A stretch of 64,000 bases of DNA, taken from contig JASANE010028830.1 of assembly GCA_030248225.1 (NCBI GenBank), positions 62,001 to 126,000 on the forward strand. The letters run 5' to 3'. The position numbers were made by a program, and so were the translations under genes. The notes below the pieces were generated by a model, which worked only from the letters and a program-made list of their open reading frames with translations, was not told the origin of the DNA and did no database searches. The stretch comes from Trileptium ribeirensis (Eukaryota > Nematoda > Enoplea > Enoplida > Thoracostomopsidae). Below, in pieces: positions 61,294 to 64,000 of the stretch. Numbering within the stretch: the first letter of the stretch is position 1; each line of letters starts with the position of its first letter.

Positions 61294-61569
61294 ATGAAAA
61301 CGGCAACAAAATTGTTCTGCGGTAAATACCGTGGATTCGAGTTGAACAATTTGGATATTAAAAAATTAGGTATATATTCATTTAATGAGTTCTACGAGTA
61401 TAAAACAGCTTGCATATTGCGAAAGCGATGTGAAACAGCAAACGACGGAAATCTTTTGAATGGTCTTGAATTGAATGCTTGTGGGTGTATTAATAGTGCC
61501 AAATATAATGATTTGCAAAAGCAGTTACCGTATGTGACGCGCGAAGCTAGCTTTTATTCTGGATTATAG
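61294..61569 (+). CDS. Unassigned small open reading frame
   Basis: 91 codons from ATG, with six cysteines, including CILRKRC and ACGC, and mixed charge. The composition is more protein-like than its neighbours. I see no signal peptide, membrane segment or known domain, and splice sites at its ends are not evident. It may be chance. Confidence 0.2.
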   Translation: MKTATKLFCGKYRGFELNNLDIKKLGIYSFNEFYEYKTACILRKRCETANDGNLLNGLELNACGCINSAKYNDLQKQLPYVTREASFYSGL

Positions 61570-62910
61570 CATTCAGCAGATGTTGAGTAATGTATTGTAT
61601 TGTTTGTTTTGCTATGTACAGCAACTTGCTGCGCCGGCGTGATAACCACATGTGTACAGCACTTGCTAAAAAGCAATGCTATTCGTTCAATGCTTGTTAG
61701 AATAAATTCAAACTTTTTGTTCGAAAAATGCTCGTATATTGGTCAAAACGTGTTCGCGTATAGCAATATTTGGTTTGATTTTCATTCGTTCCAAACGTAA
61801 AAAATATTCAGGCGAGTGCTACAGTTTAATCTGTGAAACTTGTGTCAGAACGCACGTATCGAAAACTTGTAGACATTTTAGTACGTTTTCAAGTGAAATT
61901 ATAGTCGAATAGGTGTTGCAAGCAGAACGAGGTGGTTTTAAAGAAATATACTTCTGTCGTTATAGATTGTGTTTAGTAGTATGTGCATCTCAAGGAAGGA
62001 CGCTTTGCTTTTTTCATTGTCATATTGTGGTTACATCAGACGTAAAGGCGTCAAACAAAACAATGTAGTTTAGCATGTGATACCCGAAATAACGGAATAA
62101 GTGAGGAAAGCTAAATCTGCTGTGTTACGTGTTGAATGGAAATACTGTTGTAATGCGTCGTTCACGTTTACTTGTGTGCAACAAATGTACACCATAGCCA
62201 GTATGGACACGACATTTGCACGCAGCTTGCTAAGGCGCAATGGAAATAAAGATTGACCCCGCCCTGCAATGGTTATAACCTCAGCTCCCTCAAGTGTAAA
62301 AATGTAATATTTCCACGCGCCTGAACGTTTTCAATGGCCATTCCAAACACTGTGCATTTGACGATATTACTTTCGCGCGAGCAATAAAATTAGCGTTTGC
62401 ATTCTGGCGTGCAATAGCTATCATTATCGCTTGCGAAATGAGTTTTACATACATGCGATAGTGCAATGGTTTGCACCACGGCTAGTTTTAGCGCAATGGT
62501 TTTCACAATTGCACTCTTTCGTGCAATTCTCTACGTATAAGCGCAAGCAGTGGCATTTGTTGACGCATATGCATGTATTAAATAACAGTGGTTTTGTTTA
62601 TACCATTGCTTGCCTTATGTATTTTTCACAAAATGCGAGCAGCGCGGAGGAGCGCACGCAATGTGAACACGCCGTCAATGATGGTAAGACAGAGTTTCTA
62701 TAATAGATTATGTCGCTTCTACAATGATTACCCAAAGCATTCCGGCGAATAGATATAAGATATTAGTAATAATATGAATGCGGGGAAAATATTTAAGTGT
62801 TTTTCGGCAAGTGTTCTATGAATGAGTACCAACTTAAAGCCAACAATTAATTACTAAAACAAATATTCAATCAATCAATCGAGCATTTCGCACGCTTGAA
62901 GGTGCTAGCT

Positions 62911-63016
62911 CCATCCATCGACAATTGGCAATTTGCGCCCCAACACCGTGGGCGCATATGGCCAAACTGGAGAGAAGAATGTTCCGAAATTGCTGGCGAT
63001 TGTAGTCGATGGATGG
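62911..63016. other. Imperfect hairpin, 106 nt
   Basis: The outer stem CCATCCATCGAC/GTCGATGGATGG is 12 bp and perfect. Inside it GCAATTT (62928) can pair with AAATTGC (62987), and TGCGCCC (62934) with GGGCGCA (62950) across a 9-nt loop. The 3' side carries a 30-nt bulge. No RNA family is recognised. Confidence 0.4.
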
Positions 63017-63519
63017 CCCTGACAAAGACAAATATTGTGCTAAAATAGCCAAATAATTAGCCAAGTGTCTTCAGGGCTTGATACTATTAATGCGTAGAAC
63101 GTCGCTTGCTTATCTCTCTAAAGCAAATAGATAGAGCGAGTAGAAGACTATAACAATATAAATGTTTGCCAGAATCGTCAATACAAACATTACAAGAAAA
63201 TACATTTATGCCATTTTAGAGGAAATATCCAAACTCTGATATATTAAATTACACCAAGGTCTACACTGAAAGAGGTACATTTCAAATAGCTATTATATTT
63301 TGCTCTGTTAGTGTAAATTATTTATGTTTCAGTCATGCTATATGTTTCATAGCGGTCACAGATTTGTCAAATATTAATTATAAAAGGTTTATAAATGCCA
63401 ACAAAAATATACCTACCTTTTCTTCCAAGTTATAAATAATGTTGCGATAAGACAATACAATTTTTTGATAATACAAAATTAGTCCAATTTAGATATGAAT
63501 TTCTAAACCAACGCTCACC

Positions 63520-64000
63520 GCTCATTTCACGACGGCTGGATATTGCTAAATTTTTGTCCGAGAGCAACAGTGACTATCGTCAGTCTGGTTGCCGACTTAT
63601 ACTAGATTAGTTAGCATCTTTTTTTGTGAAACGACTTCCTTGGCCACTGTGTACTGAAATACGGTACTTCGACCCTTTGCTAGAAACATCGATTTTTCAA
63701 ATTTCGGCATGTAATTTTGTTTTATCATACAGTAAGTGACTCTTAGTTGTCAAGCACGTTGAATATGATAGTTTTCTTCTATGTGGTCCAGCTCCGCTTA
63801 GAGGAGTTACTTTGGTTTTGTCTCCAGCTCGTTCGACGGGGTTACTAGGAACTCGTGCACCCCAGCCGTTACCTTGTAATATTGTTTGGTGGTCAGAACG
63901 GTAATTAAACCATATCCATTGTGTTTATAGTAGTTGCTGGGGGTCGGAGCGCCGCGTGAACACGATACTACACTGCTGTCGAATTACGCAAGCTCCTACA
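63520..64000 (+). repeat. Rep-1 family copy, diverged, cut by window end
   Basis: It shares 'gctggatattgctaaatttt', 'agaaacatcgatttttcaaa' and 'tttcggcatgta' with the family, then 'caagcacgttgaatatgata'. It runs off the end of the window. Confidence 0.55.

Larger units (their letters stand above)
59700..63500. other. No recognisable gene
   Basis: AT-rich. The longest frame (61294-61569, plus, 91 codons, ATG to TAG, six Cys) has no domain I know. A hairpin-forming stretch at 62911-63016 is listed separately. Confidence 0.4.

Overview
The window looks like an AT-rich stretch of an animal nuclear genome, most likely an invertebrate. It has many small exons split by GT-AG introns of 0.5-3.8 kb, no bacterial-style gene packing, and a dense layer of decayed transposable elements. 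I could not narrow the species further. GC-rich patches (about 11.4-12.7 kb and 28.0-28.2 kb) stand out from the AT-rich background.

One real gene can be rebuilt completely. It lies on the minus strand from 55977 (start codon) to 21020 (stop codon) and encodes a paraplegin (SPG7)-type mitochondrial AAA metalloprotease. I found 19 coding exons. Their splice sites are all GT-AG, their phases match at all 18 junctions, and together they give 2304 nt, or 767 residues. The order is: basic N-terminal leader, first membrane segment, intermembrane-space domain, second membrane segment, AAA ATPase (Walker A and B, sensor 1, arginine fingers) and M41 peptidase with its HESGH zinc site. The only departure from a family motif that I saw is RRGR in place of RPGR in the second region of homology.

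About 32.7 kb of the 35 kb gene is intron, and the introns are full of repeats. They hold two I-superfamily LINE fragments in opposite orientations around exon 17, a Tc1/mariner-like MITE, five copies of an unnamed 0.6-0.96 kb repeat (called Rep-1 here), a second two-member family (Rep-2), tandem repeats and a cluster of perfect GACCCC palindromes. The most striking object is in intron 4: a 1.5-kb palindrome whose hinge carries the 3' half of a tRNA-Ser(CGA)-like sequence cut inside the anticodon loop.

Downstream of the gene (1-21 kb) I see no convincing gene. There is a non-autonomous hAT element with matching terminal repeats (1508-2675), a 33-bp minisatellite (7.8-8.7 kb), a 1.3-kb strand-asymmetric G-rich island with higher-order repeats (11.4-12.7 kb), a 200-bp-arm inverted repeat (13.1-14.6 kb) and a tRNA-derived SINE head near 20.2 kb. 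Upstream of the gene (56-64 kb) there is a LINE 3' fragment, a 2.3-kb Q/N-rich gag-like pseudogene on the minus strand, and mostly unassigned AT-rich sequence. The window ends inside another Rep-1 copy.

All calls come from reading the sequence by eye. No database search was possible.
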